DNA of 22,438 bases. Source: DATLFS01 sp035540935 (lineage in GTDB: Bacteria > Actinomycetota > CADDZG01 > WHSQ01). The notes beneath the pieces are model-generated. The model worked only from the letters and a program-made list of their open reading frames with translations, made no database searches and was not told the DNA's origin. The stretch spans positions 1 through 22,438 of the forward strand of contig DATLFS010000058.1 in NCBI GenBank assembly GCA_035540935.1, read 5' to 3'. Positions 13,994 to 22,241 of the stretch are shown piece by piece. The position numbers and the translations under genes were made by a program. Position 1 is the first letter of the stretch; every line of letters starts with the position of its first letter.

Positions 13994-15010
13994 TCAGAGG
14001 ACGTTCGCGCAGAACGCGGCGATCTGTCGGTTCACCTCTCGGTGTCGCTCGAGCATCGACATGTGCCCGCAGCGTTCCAGCATCACCAGCTCGGCCTTCG
14101 GGAGGTTGCGCGCGAGGTAGTCGGAGGCGGAGGACACCGTGATGCGATCGTGGGTACCGCCGACCACGAGAGCCGGCACGCCGACCTCGTCGAGGCGGTC
14201 GCGCACGTCGAAGTCGCGGTAGGAGCGGATGAGATCGAAGATGACGTCGGCCGGAGTCTCCGCGAGCATGTCGTAGGTGAAGTCGATCTGCTTCGCGGAA
14301 GCTCCGGGTCCGAAACCGGCCAGCGCGACGGTCCAGAAGACGGCGTCCGACGGCTTGATGATCTTCCGCAGCCGCTCCACATAGTCGGCGCGTTTGCCGA
14401 TGACGTCGAGCGGGCGCCGCGCGAGACGCTCCACCCTCGCGACGGCCGCACCGCCGACCAACGTCTCGACCGCGGGACGGTAGGTCGTGTTCAGGAGCAC
14501 GAGTCCCTTGATCGAAGTCCCCTGGTCGCGCTCGTGATCGAGGGCGAACTGCAACGCCGCCATCCCGCCGACGGAGTGACCGACGACGACCACTTCCTCG
14601 AGTCCTGCGTCCTCGATCACGCGGGCGAGGTCGCCGGCGAGCGTCCTGACGGAGAAGTCGGTGTCTCCTTTGGGCTGCGACAACCCATGGCCGCGGAGGT
14701 CGTAGAAGATGAGACGCCGGCCGTCGATGCCCGGCATCTGGTAGTGCCACACGTCCGTTCGCAGACACGAGCCGTGGACGAACACCACGCCGGAACGCGC
14801 CTCTGCCGGGCCGACCTCTTCCACCGCCAGCCGCGCCCCGTCCTCGAGCTCGAGCACACGGGAGCGCTCCCCCCGGCGCGTGCCGTAGCGCTCCGCCGCT
14901 TCCGGATCGTTGCGGCGCCGCCGGCGAACCGCGGAGCGCTCCGCGACGATCCCGGCGCCGAGACCGGCGGCCGCCGCCGCGAGCGCGGCGATGCTCCTAG
15001 CCCGCGGCAC
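13994..15010 (-). CDS. Alpha/beta hydrolase, alr-linked, with N-terminal hydrophobic segment
   Basis: This 338-residue alpha/beta-fold hydrolase has the nucleophile elbow GHSVG (S146), the oxyanion-hole HG at 79-80, a catalytic Asp at 288 (GGTHDRI) and His at 316 (ERCGHMS). The N-terminus RSIAALAAAAAGLGAGIVAE followed by RRRRR looks like a signal anchor, so the enzyme may be membrane-tethered. GTG 15008-15010 lies inside the alr end, with a 14-nt overlap and GAGGA about 8 nt upstream. A hydrolase next to alr is common in actinobacteria. The substrate is unknown: esterase, lipase or peptidase activity are all possible. Confidence 0.9.
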   Translation of the reverse strand: MPRARSIAALAAAAAGLGAGIVAERSAVRRRRRNDPEAAERYGTRRGERSRVLELEDGARLAVEEVGPAEARSGVVFVHGSCLRTDVWHYQMPGIDGRRLIFYDLRGHGLSQPKGDTDFSVRTLAGDLARVIEDAGLEEVVVVGHSVGGMAALQFALDHERDQGTSIKGLVLLNTTYRPAVETLVGGAAVARVERLARRPLDVIGKRADYVERLRKIIKPSDAVFWTVALAGFGPGASAKQIDFTYDMLAETPADVIFDLIRSYRDFDVRDRLDEVGVPALVVGGTHDRITVSSASDYLARNLPKAELVMLERCGHMSMLERHREVNRQIAAFCANVL

Positions 15011-16160
15011 TCTCGTCCTCGTCGACGTACAGGCGCGGGACGCGCGACGGGATACGGCTCGCCACCTCGTAGTTGATCGTGCCGAGCAGCGCGGCCAACT
15101 CCTCCGCCGTCACCCGCTCGTCACCGTCGCGACCGACGAGCGTCACGATGTCGCCGATCTCGATCTCTTCATCGCCCACGTCGACCATGAACTGATCCAT
15201 GCAGACGGTTCCCGACACTTTGAAGCGGCGGCCGCGGATCAAGACATCCGCCCTGCCCGACAAGCCGCGCGCGTAGCCGTCCGCATAGCCGGCCGGAACC
15301 GTCACGACGCGACCCGTTCGGCGCAGCTCGTAGGTCAACCCGTAGCTCAACGCGTCGCCCGCGGGCACCTCCTTCGCCATGTTGATGCGCGCGCGCAGGC
15401 TCATGACCGGACGGAGGTCGGCCGCGCCCTCGAGCGCTTGTCCGGGCCATAGGCCGTAGCACGCCACCCCGGGGCGGACGAGGTCGAAATGCGTTTCGGG
15501 GAGGGCGAGGGTCGCCGCCGAGTTCGCGAGATGCCGGTAGCGCAACGAGATGCCGGCGCGCTCGAACGCGCCGAGCAGGTCGCGGAAGAGATCGAGCTGC
15601 TTCCGGTTGAAGGGATGCTCCGGCGTATCGGCGACCGCCAAGTGGCTCCACGCGCCCTCGATCTCGATGCCCCGCAACGACTTCAGGAGCCGGAGGGCGT
15701 CGGGGACCTCGTCCGCCGGCAGGCCCACGCGGTGCATACCGGTGTCGAGCTTGACGTGAACGGGGACCGTCGTCCCCCTGCTCACGGCTTCGTCCGACAA
15801 CGCGCGGGCGAAGGCTTCGGTGTACACGGTGGCCGTGAGCTGCCGGTCGATCACGACGCCGGCGGCGGCAGGCGGCGGCTCGGAGAAGACGTGGACCGGG
15901 GCGGTGATGCCGGCGTCCCGCAGATGCAGCGCCTCGGCGACGCGCGCCACACCTAGGCGAGACGCTCCCCCTTGGAGCATCGCCTCGGCCGATGCCGGGT
16001 TGCCGTGCCCGTAGGCGTAGCCCTTGACGACGCCCATCACCTCGGCGCCGCCGGCTCGGCGCCGCAGCTCGCGCACGTTGTGCCGCAACGCTCCGAGGTC
16101 GATCTCGGCCCAGACCGGGTGCCCGCGGCGCGCCGCCTCCTCGGGGCTCAGACGGATCAT
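14997..16160 (-). CDS. alr: Alanine racemase
   Basis: This PLP enzyme converts L-alanine to D-alanine for peptidoglycan. ATG 16158-16160 shares ATGA with the nnr stop, and the 387-residue length is standard. The PLP lysine is K46 in VVKGYAYGHG; most homologues read KA(D/N)AYGHG, so two positions in this signature differ. The second catalytic residue is Y273 in LSYGLTY. Other blocks are HVKLDTGMHRVG (135-146), NSAATL (213-218), RPGVACYG (229-236), PAGYADGY and CMDQFMVDVGD (320-330). The gene lies downstream of glmS and nnr, so it may share their transcript. Confidence 0.96.
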   Translation of the reverse strand: MIRLSPEEAARRGHPVWAEIDLGALRHNVRELRRRAGGAEVMGVVKGYAYGHGNPASAEAMLQGGASRLGVARVAEALHLRDAGITAPVHVFSEPPPAAAGVVIDRQLTATVYTEAFARALSDEAVSRGTTVPVHVKLDTGMHRVGLPADEVPDALRLLKSLRGIEIEGAWSHLAVADTPEHPFNRKQLDLFRDLLGAFERAGISLRYRHLANSAATLALPETHFDLVRPGVACYGLWPGQALEGAADLRPVMSLRARINMAKEVPAGDALSYGLTYELRRTGRVVTVPAGYADGYARGLSGRADVLIRGRRFKVSGTVCMDQFMVDVGDEEIEIGDIVTLVGRDGDERVTAEELAALLGTINYEVASRIPSRVPRLYVDEDESAAG

Positions 16161-17689
16161 CGGCCGAGCGTAAGCGGTGGTTGCCGCCGGAGCGCGGCGC
16201 GCGCCGCCGCGAGCTCCTCGGCCACGTCCATCGCGACGACGCCGGCGCGGCCCCGACGTTCCGCGGCGAGCGCGCCGGCGGACCCGTGCAGCCAGGCGGA
16301 AGCCCACGCCGCGGTGAAAGGATCCTGCGTCTCCGCGACCAGTGCCGCGATCACTCCCGTGAGCACGTCTCCGGTGCCGGCGGTGGCGAGCTCCGGTCCG
16401 CCGCGATCCGCGACGACGGCTCGTGTCCCGCCCGGCGCGACCACCAGCGACCGCGGCCCCTTGACGAGGACGACCACCCTGGGGAACCGCTCCGCCACGG
16501 CGCGCCCGGCGGCGGCGGGGTCGGCCGCGACCTCGGCGGCCGGACGACGTAGAAGGCGCCCCAGCTCGCCGGGGTGGGGCGTGAGGATCGCCGGTGCGCC
16601 GCGGCGCTCGAGCGGAGCCCTGTCGTCGGCGAGAAGCGTGAGCGCGTCTGCGTCGACCACGAGCGGGACGCTCACCTCTTCGGCGAGGCGCGCCACCAGC
16701 TCCGCCGCTCGCGTGCCGGTCCCGATGCCGGGTCCGACCGCGACCGCGGATGCATCGGGAAGCAGATCGGCGACCGCGTCGACGGCATCCGCTCCGAGAA
16801 GGGCCTCTCCCGAAGAGCGCGTCACGACCTCGGGCGCGGCCGTCGCCGCGGCGCGCCGGACCGACGGGGTCGAGCACAACACGACGTAGCCGGCACCGGC
16901 ACGACTCGCACTGCGCGCCGTGAGGAGGGGCGCGCCGAGAACCTCATCGGATCCGGCGAAGACCACGACGACGCCCTTGCTCCTCTTGTGCGCGTCGGGC
17001 GGCCGATCGCCCAGCGCGGCTGCGACGTCCGGCTCCTCGGCGAGGCGCGCCCACGTCTGCGCCACGGGGATCCCGATGTCGGCGACAAGAAGGCGTCCGG
17101 TGAAGGCGGCGGCGGAGCCGAGGAGCGTTCCGATCTTCGGCGCTCCCAGCGCCACCGTGACCGCCGCCCGTACGGCGGGACCCGAAGCCGCCCCGGTCGA
17201 GCCGTCGAGCCCGGAGGGGATGTCGACCGCGACGACGGGAGCGGCGCGCCGGTTGATCGCGCTGATCGTCTCGGCCTCGGCGCCCTCGGCGCTCCCCCGG
17301 AACCCGGTGCCGAAGATGGCGTCGACGACGACGTCGGCACGCTCGAGCATCGACTCGTCGAACGGTCGCGCCGGAACCCCGGCGGCCTCCATCTCGCGGA
17401 GGTGGAGGAGGGCGTCGCCGCGGATGCGCTCCCGGTCACCGACGATGCCGCAGAGGACGCCGGCGCCCGCGCGCCCGAGCGCGCGCGCCGCGACGAATCC
17501 GTCTCCACCGTTGTTGCCGGCGCCGCACACGACTACGGCGCGCCGGCCGTAGCGCGCGCCCAGGAGTGAAAGCGCCGCATGCGCCACGCGTCTACCGGCG
17601 CGCTCCATCAAGACGTGGCCCGGCGTGCCCGCGGCGATCGCAGCCGCGTCCGCGGCACGCATCTCGTCGGGCGTTGGCACCGCGTGCAC
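16157..17689 (-). CDS. nnr: Bifunctional NAD(P)H-hydrate epimerase / ADP-dependent NAD(P)H-hydrate dehydratase
   Basis: This protein repairs NADHX and NADPHX, damaged forms of the cofactors. The 510-residue length matches the two-domain YjeF type. The N-terminal epimerase (about 1-215) has CGAGNNGGDG (55-64), DAIFGTGFRG (123-132) and VDIPSGLDG (155-163). The C-terminal dehydratase (about 235-510) has FAGSDEVLGAP, VGPGIGTG (318-325), VVDADAL (344-350), LTPHPGE (369-375) and GTGDVLTG (438-445), the substrate and ATP/ADP site. GTG 17687-17689 has GAGAGG about 7 nt upstream and follows glmS by 18 nt. Placement before alr is typical of actinobacteria. Confidence 0.96.
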   Translation of the reverse strand: MHAVPTPDEMRAADAAAIAAGTPGHVLMERAGRRVAHAALSLLGARYGRRAVVVCGAGNNGGDGFVAARALGRAGAGVLCGIVGDRERIRGDALLHLREMEAAGVPARPFDESMLERADVVVDAIFGTGFRGSAEGAEAETISAINRRAAPVVAVDIPSGLDGSTGAASGPAVRAAVTVALGAPKIGTLLGSAAAFTGRLLVADIGIPVAQTWARLAEEPDVAAALGDRPPDAHKRSKGVVVVFAGSDEVLGAPLLTARSASRAGAGYVVLCSTPSVRRAAATAAPEVVTRSSGEALLGADAVDAVADLLPDASAVAVGPGIGTGTRAAELVARLAEEVSVPLVVDADALTLLADDRAPLERRGAPAILTPHPGELGRLLRRPAAEVAADPAAAGRAVAERFPRVVVLVKGPRSLVVAPGGTRAVVADRGGPELATAGTGDVLTGVIAALVAETQDPFTAAWASAWLHGSAGALAAERRGRAGVVAMDVAEELAAARAALRRQPPLTLGR

Positions 17690-17707
17690 GGAGCGCCTCT
17701 CTACCGG

Positions 17708-19540
17708 CTACTCGACCGTCACGCTCTTCGCGAGGTTGCGCGGCTTGTCCGGCGAGAGGCCCCGCTCCTTCGCGATGTAGTAGGCGAGCAGCTGCAACGG
17801 GATCGAGTCGACGATCGGTGACAGGAGGGGCTTCGTGGGCGGCACCTCGAACAGCTCGTTCGCCAGTGCCCGCGCCCTGTCGTCGCCCCGCGGCGCGACG
17901 AGGATCGTGTCCGCACCTCGCGCCCGCACCTCCTCGACGTTCGCCAGCATCTTGTCGTAGAGCCTCTGCCCGGTCAGGATCGCGACTACCGGCAGGCCCT
18001 GCTCGACCAGCGCGATCGGGCCGTGCTTGAGCTCGCCGGCGGCGTAGCCCTCGGCATGGATGTAAGAGAGCTCCTTGAGCTTGAGCGCCCCTTCCATCGC
18101 GACGGCGTTGCCGACCCCCCGGCCGATGAACAAGACGTCGCGGACGTCCGCGTAGCGCTTCGCCGCGCGCGCGACGTCGTCGTGGACGAGGAGGGCCTCC
18201 TCGATCTGCTCGGGCAGCGCGCGCATCGCCGCGATCGTCTCGGCGAGCTTCTCCGGCGTCATCGATCCTCGCTCCTGCGCGAGATACAGCGCGAAGACGT
18301 TCAGCGCCACGAGCTGCGCGAGGAACGTCTTGGTCGCGGCGACACCGATCTCCGGGCCCGCGTGGGTGAACAGGACGGCGTCCGCATCGCGGGTGATCGA
18401 GGACCCCACGACGTTCGTCACCGCGAGCACCTTGGCTCCCATCTCGCGCGCGAAGCGAACCGCGGCCAGCGTGTCTGCGGTCTCGCCCGACTGCGCGATG
18501 CCGATGACGAGGCTCTTGTCGTCGAGCACCGGATCGCGATAGCGGAACTCGCTCGCATGATCGAGCTCCACCGGAACCCGCGTCCAGTGCTCGATCGAGT
18601 GCTTGGCCGCCATACCCGCGTGGAACGACGTGCCACAAGCCACGACCACGACCTTGTCGATGTGCCGGAGATCGTCGGTCGTCCACGTCACCTCGTCGAG
18701 CGTGATGTGACCCTCGTGGTCGAGGCGCCCGCGCATCGTGTTGCGGACCGCCTCCGGCTGCTCGTAGATCTCCTTCAGCATGAAGTCCTCGAAGCCGCCT
18801 TTCTCGGCGGCGTCCAGGTCCCATTCGACGTGGACCATATGCGGCTCGACCTCGGCACCGTCGAAGTCGTACACACGCACCGACCCTCTGCGGACATCGG
18901 CGAGCTGGCGGTTGTCGAGGGGGATGACGTCGCGCGTGTAGGCGAGAAGGGCCGGTATGTCCGACGCGACCAGACCCGCCTCCTTGGAGGCACCGACGAT
19001 GATCGGAGGATCCTGGCGCGCAACCACGATTCGGTCGGACTCGTCCGCATGAACCGCGACGAGCGCGAACGCGCCTTCGAGACGCGCCACCGCGAGCCTC
19101 ACCGCTTCGAGCAGGTCGCAGCCGCGCTCCTCGATGATCTGCTCGATCAGGTGGGACGCGACCTCGGTGTCGGTCTCGCTGGTGAACGTGTGCCCGGCCT
19201 CCGACAGCTCGGCACGCAAGACGTCGTGGTTCTCGATGATCCCGTTGTGCACGATCGCGAGTCGTCCGGAGCAATCGCGGTGGGGGTGCGCGTTCCCATC
19301 GGTCGGCGCGCCGTGCGTCGCCCAGCGCGTGTGGCCGATCCCGGCCTGCCCCCGCATGTCGCCGCCCTCAAGTGACTCGACGAGCCGCTCCAGCCGGCCG
19401 GCCCGGCGCGCCACGGCGAGGCCGCCGTCGACCACGGCCACTCCCGCCGAGTCATAGCCCCGGTACTCGAGCTTGGCCAATCCTTCGAGCAGGACGGGGA
19501 GAGCCTGCTCGTCGCCGACGTATCCGACGATGCCGCACAT
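17708..19540 (-). CDS. glmS: Glutamine-fructose-6-phosphate aminotransferase (isomerizing) GlmS
   Basis: GlmS makes glucosamine-6-phosphate from fructose-6-phosphate and glutamine, the first step toward UDP-GlcNAc. ATG 19538-19540 gives 610 residues. C2 in MCGIVGYVG is the N-terminal glutaminase nucleophile. The Ntn domain covers about 1-225, with GHTRWATHG (69-77). Two SIS domains follow, about 295-435 with QSGETADT (350-357) and 465-600 with ELKHGP (503-508). The C-terminus KSVTVE is the universal GlmS ending. A strong GGGAGGAGG site precedes the ATG. The 5' leader contains a glmS ribozyme, so its product GlcN6P should down-regulate the mRNA. Confidence 0.98.
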   Translation of the reverse strand: MCGIVGYVGDEQALPVLLEGLAKLEYRGYDSAGVAVVDGGLAVARRAGRLERLVESLEGGDMRGQAGIGHTRWATHGAPTDGNAHPHRDCSGRLAIVHNGIIENHDVLRAELSEAGHTFTSETDTEVASHLIEQIIEERGCDLLEAVRLAVARLEGAFALVAVHADESDRIVVARQDPPIIVGASKEAGLVASDIPALLAYTRDVIPLDNRQLADVRRGSVRVYDFDGAEVEPHMVHVEWDLDAAEKGGFEDFMLKEIYEQPEAVRNTMRGRLDHEGHITLDEVTWTTDDLRHIDKVVVVACGTSFHAGMAAKHSIEHWTRVPVELDHASEFRYRDPVLDDKSLVIGIAQSGETADTLAAVRFAREMGAKVLAVTNVVGSSITRDADAVLFTHAGPEIGVAATKTFLAQLVALNVFALYLAQERGSMTPEKLAETIAAMRALPEQIEEALLVHDDVARAAKRYADVRDVLFIGRGVGNAVAMEGALKLKELSYIHAEGYAAGELKHGPIALVEQGLPVVAILTGQRLYDKMLANVEEVRARGADTILVAPRGDDRARALANELFEVPPTKPLLSPIVDSIPLQLLAYYIAKERGLSPDKPRNLAKSVTVE

Positions 19541-19621
19541 AGATCCTCCTCCCGGCGCGCCACGGCGCGCGCAGTCACATCTGCGATGGAGAAGAGGAGC
19601 CACTTCCCCCGCCTGCGCGGG
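19541..19621 (-). promoter_or_regulatory. Linker between ribozyme and glmS start, with hairpins near the ribosome-binding site
   Basis: After the ribozyme a small CCCGC/GCGGG hairpin (19621-19608) follows at once. A CUCCUC stretch (19599-19594) is complementary to GAGGAG within the Shine-Dalgarno (19553-19545). A GCGCGC/GCGCGC hairpin (19570-19555) sits right beside the Shine-Dalgarno. A second, translational layer of control is possible but unproven. Confidence 0.35.
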
Positions 19622-19774
19622 CGGTGCCGGTTTGTAAGCCGGGATCGCTCCCGGGGTTTGTCGACACCGTGACGACCGTGGCCGGCCGAGGGTCACCCGC
19701 CGAGTCGGGCCGTGAGGCCCTTCCGAGATCCCCTACCTCGTCGACTCGCCGCCTCCCCGGCGAGCCCTGGCGCT
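19622..19774 (-). ncRNA. glmS ribozyme: glmS ribozyme (GlcN6P-activated self-cleaving riboswitch), variant
   Basis: The leader of glmS carries the glmS ribozyme blocks in order. AGCGCCAG (19774-19767) places cleavage between A 19774 and G 19773. P1 is CUCGCC/GGCGAG, then comes GACGAGG. CUCGGCGGGUG then matches the conserved UUCGGCGGAUG block. P3 is CGGCCG/CGGUCG. P4 has an 8-bp outer stem CGGUGUCG/CGGCACCG, ACAAACC, a CCGGGA/UCCCGG hairpin capped by GCGA, and UUACAAAC. Compared with the B. subtilis RNA as I remember it, an extra hairpin GGGCC-UCAC-GGCCC (19720-19707) is inserted in the core loop before CUCGGCGG. Position directly upstream of glmS supports the call strongly. Exact activity is not shown. 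Confidence 0.93.
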
Positions 19775-19838
19775 AGATCCGAACGGAACCACTTCCTCTT
19801 CCGCCCGAAGGATACCGCCGCCGTCCTCGCCGGGTCTG

Positions 19839-21167
19839 CTAGCGCCCCAGCACCCGCTCCACCACGGAGGCGAGGCCCTCGGCGGTACGGCGCGCCGCCG
19901 CTTCGTCCTCCGCCTCGACCATGACCCGCACGAGCGGCTCGGTCCCGGACGCGCGCACGAGGACCCGACCGGTGTGGCCGAGCATCCCCTCCGCCGCGGC
20001 GACCTCGTCCCACACCTCGACGGCGGTCTTCAGGTCTCCCGGCCGCGGCACCTTCACGTTGACCATCACCTGCGGGTAGGGCTCGTAGAAGAAGGCGAGG
20101 TCCGACAGCGGCCCGGCCGACACGGCCACGGCCTCCGCGATCTTCAAGCCCGTGAGCACGCCGTCGCCGGTGGTCGAATGGTCGCCGAAGATCATGTGGC
20201 CGGACTGCTCGCCGCCGATCGTCGCACCGCGCTCGGCCATCGCCTCCGCCACGTGGCGGTCGCCCACCGGGACGGTGAGAACCTCGATGCCCCGTTCCTC
20301 GAGGGCACGGCGGAAGCCGAGGTTCGCCATCACCGTCGTCACCACCAGGTCGCCCTCCAGCGCCGCGTGCTCCTTCAACGCGAGAGCGGCCAGCCCGAGG
20401 ATGCGATCACCGTCGACGATCTCGCCCCTCTCGTCGACCGCGAGGACGCGGTCGGCGTCGCCGTCGAACGCCAGTCCGAGGTCGGCGCCCTCGCGCACCA
20501 CGCGGTCGGCCACACCCGCCAGCGAGGTCGACCCGCAGTCGACGTTGATGCGGCCGCCGTCCGGCTCGGCATTGATCGCGATGACATCGGTGCCCGCCTC
20601 GCGAAACGTCCGAGGCGCGACGTGATAGGCGGCGCCGTAGGCGCAATCGAGGACGACCCTCAGCCCGCGCAGCGGGGTCTCGAGCGCGGCGAGAAGGTGG
20701 TCCACGTAGCGGTCCACACCCCCCGTCAGCTGCTCGGACGTGCCGATCCCGGCGCCGGACGGCAGAGCCGAAGGCCGCTCCATGAGTGCCTCGATCTCGT
20801 CCTCGACCGAGGCGTCGACCTTCTTCCCCGCGGCGGAGAAGAACTTGATGCCGTTGTCCGGGACCGGGTTGTGCGATGCCGACACCATCGCACCGGCATC
20901 TGCTTTCTCGTCCACCGTGAGGAACGCGACGGCCGCCGTGGGGACGATGCCGGCGACCTGGGCGTCGACGCCCGCCGAGCAGATCCCCGCCATGAGGGCG
21001 GCTTCGAGCATCGGGCCCGAGAGCCTCGTATCACGGCCGATGACGATGCTCCCACCCTCGGGCGCCAGCCTCTGCGCCGCGGCGCGGCCCACGGCGAGCG
21101 CGAGGTCCGGCGTCAGGTCGACGTTGGCGACGCCGCGCACCCCGTCGGTTCCGAAGAGCCTGGTCAT
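19839..21167 (-). CDS. glmM: Phosphoglucosamine mutase GlmM
   Basis: GlmM converts glucosamine-6-phosphate to glucosamine-1-phosphate for UDP-GlcNAc synthesis. The frame is open far upstream, but MTRLFGTDGVRG at ATG 21165-21167 is the family start and gives 442 residues. The phosphoserine is S98 in SASHNP (96-101). The magnesium loop is DGDADR (235-240), the sugar-binding loop GGEQSGH (318-324) and the phosphate-binding loop RASGTEP (405-411). It diverges from hemE across 60 bp and has no clear Shine-Dalgarno; a GAAGAT sequence 6 nt before ATG could be a poor -10 of a leaderless transcript. glmS follows after 298 bp containing the ribozyme. Confidence 0.97.
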   Translation of the reverse strand: MTRLFGTDGVRGVANVDLTPDLALAVGRAAAQRLAPEGGSIVIGRDTRLSGPMLEAALMAGICSAGVDAQVAGIVPTAAVAFLTVDEKADAGAMVSASHNPVPDNGIKFFSAAGKKVDASVEDEIEALMERPSALPSGAGIGTSEQLTGGVDRYVDHLLAALETPLRGLRVVLDCAYGAAYHVAPRTFREAGTDVIAINAEPDGGRINVDCGSTSLAGVADRVVREGADLGLAFDGDADRVLAVDERGEIVDGDRILGLAALALKEHAALEGDLVVTTVMANLGFRRALEERGIEVLTVPVGDRHVAEAMAERGATIGGEQSGHMIFGDHSTTGDGVLTGLKIAEAVAVSAGPLSDLAFFYEPYPQVMVNVKVPRPGDLKTAVEVWDEVAAAEGMLGHTGRVLVRASGTEPLVRVMVEAEDEAAARRTAEGLASVVERVLGR

Positions 21168-21215
21168 CCGGCGATCTTCGCAGAACCGGCCGCCGGAGGG
21201 AGAGGGCGCCGGTCG

Positions 21216-21221
21216 TAGGAT
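21216..21221 (+). promoter_or_regulatory. Possible -10 box for leaderless hemE transcription
   Basis: TAGGAT lies 6 nt before the hemE GTG. This matches the TANNNT-N6/7-start-codon pattern of actinobacterial leaderless mRNAs, with the RNA starting at the start codon. No clear -35 is visible. The AGGA inside it could instead act as a ribosome-binding site. Confidence 0.4.
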
Positions 21222-21227
21222 GCCGCC

Positions 21228-22241
21228 GTGGCCGCCGACTCCAGGTTCCTCCGTGCCTGTCTCCGGCAGCCGGTCGACGTCACGCCGGTGTGGTTCATGC
21301 GTCAGGCCGGGCGGAGCCTGCCGGAGTACCGCGCGCTCAGAGAGCGCCATTCGATCCTCGAGATGTGCCGCACTCCTGAGATCGCCGCGGAGGTGACGCT
21401 TCAACCCGTCCGCCGGCACCGAGTCGACGCGGCCATCCTCTTCTCGGACATCGTGATCCCGCTCCAGGCGATGGGGGTCGAGCTCGAGATCCGTCCGGGA
21501 ACGGGACCCGTCGTCGAGCAACCGATCGCCGGTCCGCGCGACCTCGATCGACTGCGCCCGCTCGAGGTCGACGAGGGGGTCCCGTTCGTGCTCGAGACGA
21601 TCCGCATCCTCCGGCGCGAGCTCGAGGTTCCGCTCATCGGCTTCGCCGGAGCGCCGTTCACGCTCGCCTCCTACCTGATCGAGGGCGGCCCTTCCCGGAC
21701 GCAGGCGCGGACCAAGGCCCTCATGCACTCCGACCCGGCGATCTGGGCGAAGCTGATGGACCGCCTCGCCGACGCGGTCCTCGTTTATCTGCGCGCTCAG
21801 GTTCGCGCCGGGGCGCAGGCGGTGCAGCTCTTCGACTCGTGGGCGGGGACGCTGGCGCCTCACGACTACCGCTCGTTCGTGCTGCCCGCCGTCGAGCGCA
21901 TCCTGAGAGGCCTGGACGATCTGGGAGTGCCGCGCATCCTGTTCGGCGTCGGGACCGGCGAGCTGCTCGGTGCGATGGCAGGTTCGGGCTGCGACGTCGT
22001 CGGCGTCGACTGGCGCGTGCCGCTCGACCAGGCCCGTCGGAGGGTCGGCGAGCTGGCGGTACAGGGAAACCTGGATCCCGCGGTCTGCCTCGCCCCCTGG
22101 GAGGTGGTGCGGGAGAGTGCCGCCGACGTCCTGCGGCGCGGCGGCGGCACCGGGCACATCTTCAACCTCGGTCACGGCGTCCTCCCGGAGACCGATCCGG
22201 GCGTGCTCACGAGGCTCGTGGAGTTCGTGCACGAGCGATGA
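21228..22241 (+). CDS. hemE: Uroporphyrinogen decarboxylase HemE
   Basis: HemE removes four carboxyl groups from uroporphyrinogen III to give coproporphyrinogen III in heme synthesis. The 337-residue length is standard. The substrate-binding signature MRQAGRSLPEYR is at 24-35. The FSDI metabolite-binding Asp, GFAGAPFTLASYL and NLGHGVLPETDPG near the C-terminus are all family blocks. GTG 21228-21230 is the only sensible start (MAADSRFLRACL). The stop overlaps the next gene as ATGA, so the two are co-transcribed and probably translationally coupled. Confidence 0.97.
   Translation: MAADSRFLRACLRQPVDVTPVWFMRQAGRSLPEYRALRERHSILEMCRTPEIAAEVTLQPVRRHRVDAAILFSDIVIPLQAMGVELEIRPGTGPVVEQPIAGPRDLDRLRPLEVDEGVPFVLETIRILRRELEVPLIGFAGAPFTLASYLIEGGPSRTQARTKALMHSDPAIWAKLMDRLADAVLVYLRAQVRAGAQAVQLFDSWAGTLAPHDYRSFVLPAVERILRGLDDLGVPRILFGVGTGELLGAMAGSGCDVVGVDWRVPLDQARRRVGELAVQGNLDPAVCLAPWEVVRESAADVLRRGGGTGHIFNLGHGVLPETDPGVLTRLVEFVHER

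Noticed and set aside
19622..19774. RNase P RNA as an explanation of the structured region before glmS
   Set aside because: The GGCUUACA-like stretch first suggested rnpB, but the P4 consensus and length do not fit, whereas the glmS ribozyme blocks fit in order and the position is right.
21168..22232. Long open frame on the - strand continuing upstream of glmM through hemE
   Set aside because: The hemE frame on the + strand has clear family motifs and glmM starts canonically at MTRLFGTDG; the extension is an antisense artefact of high G+C.
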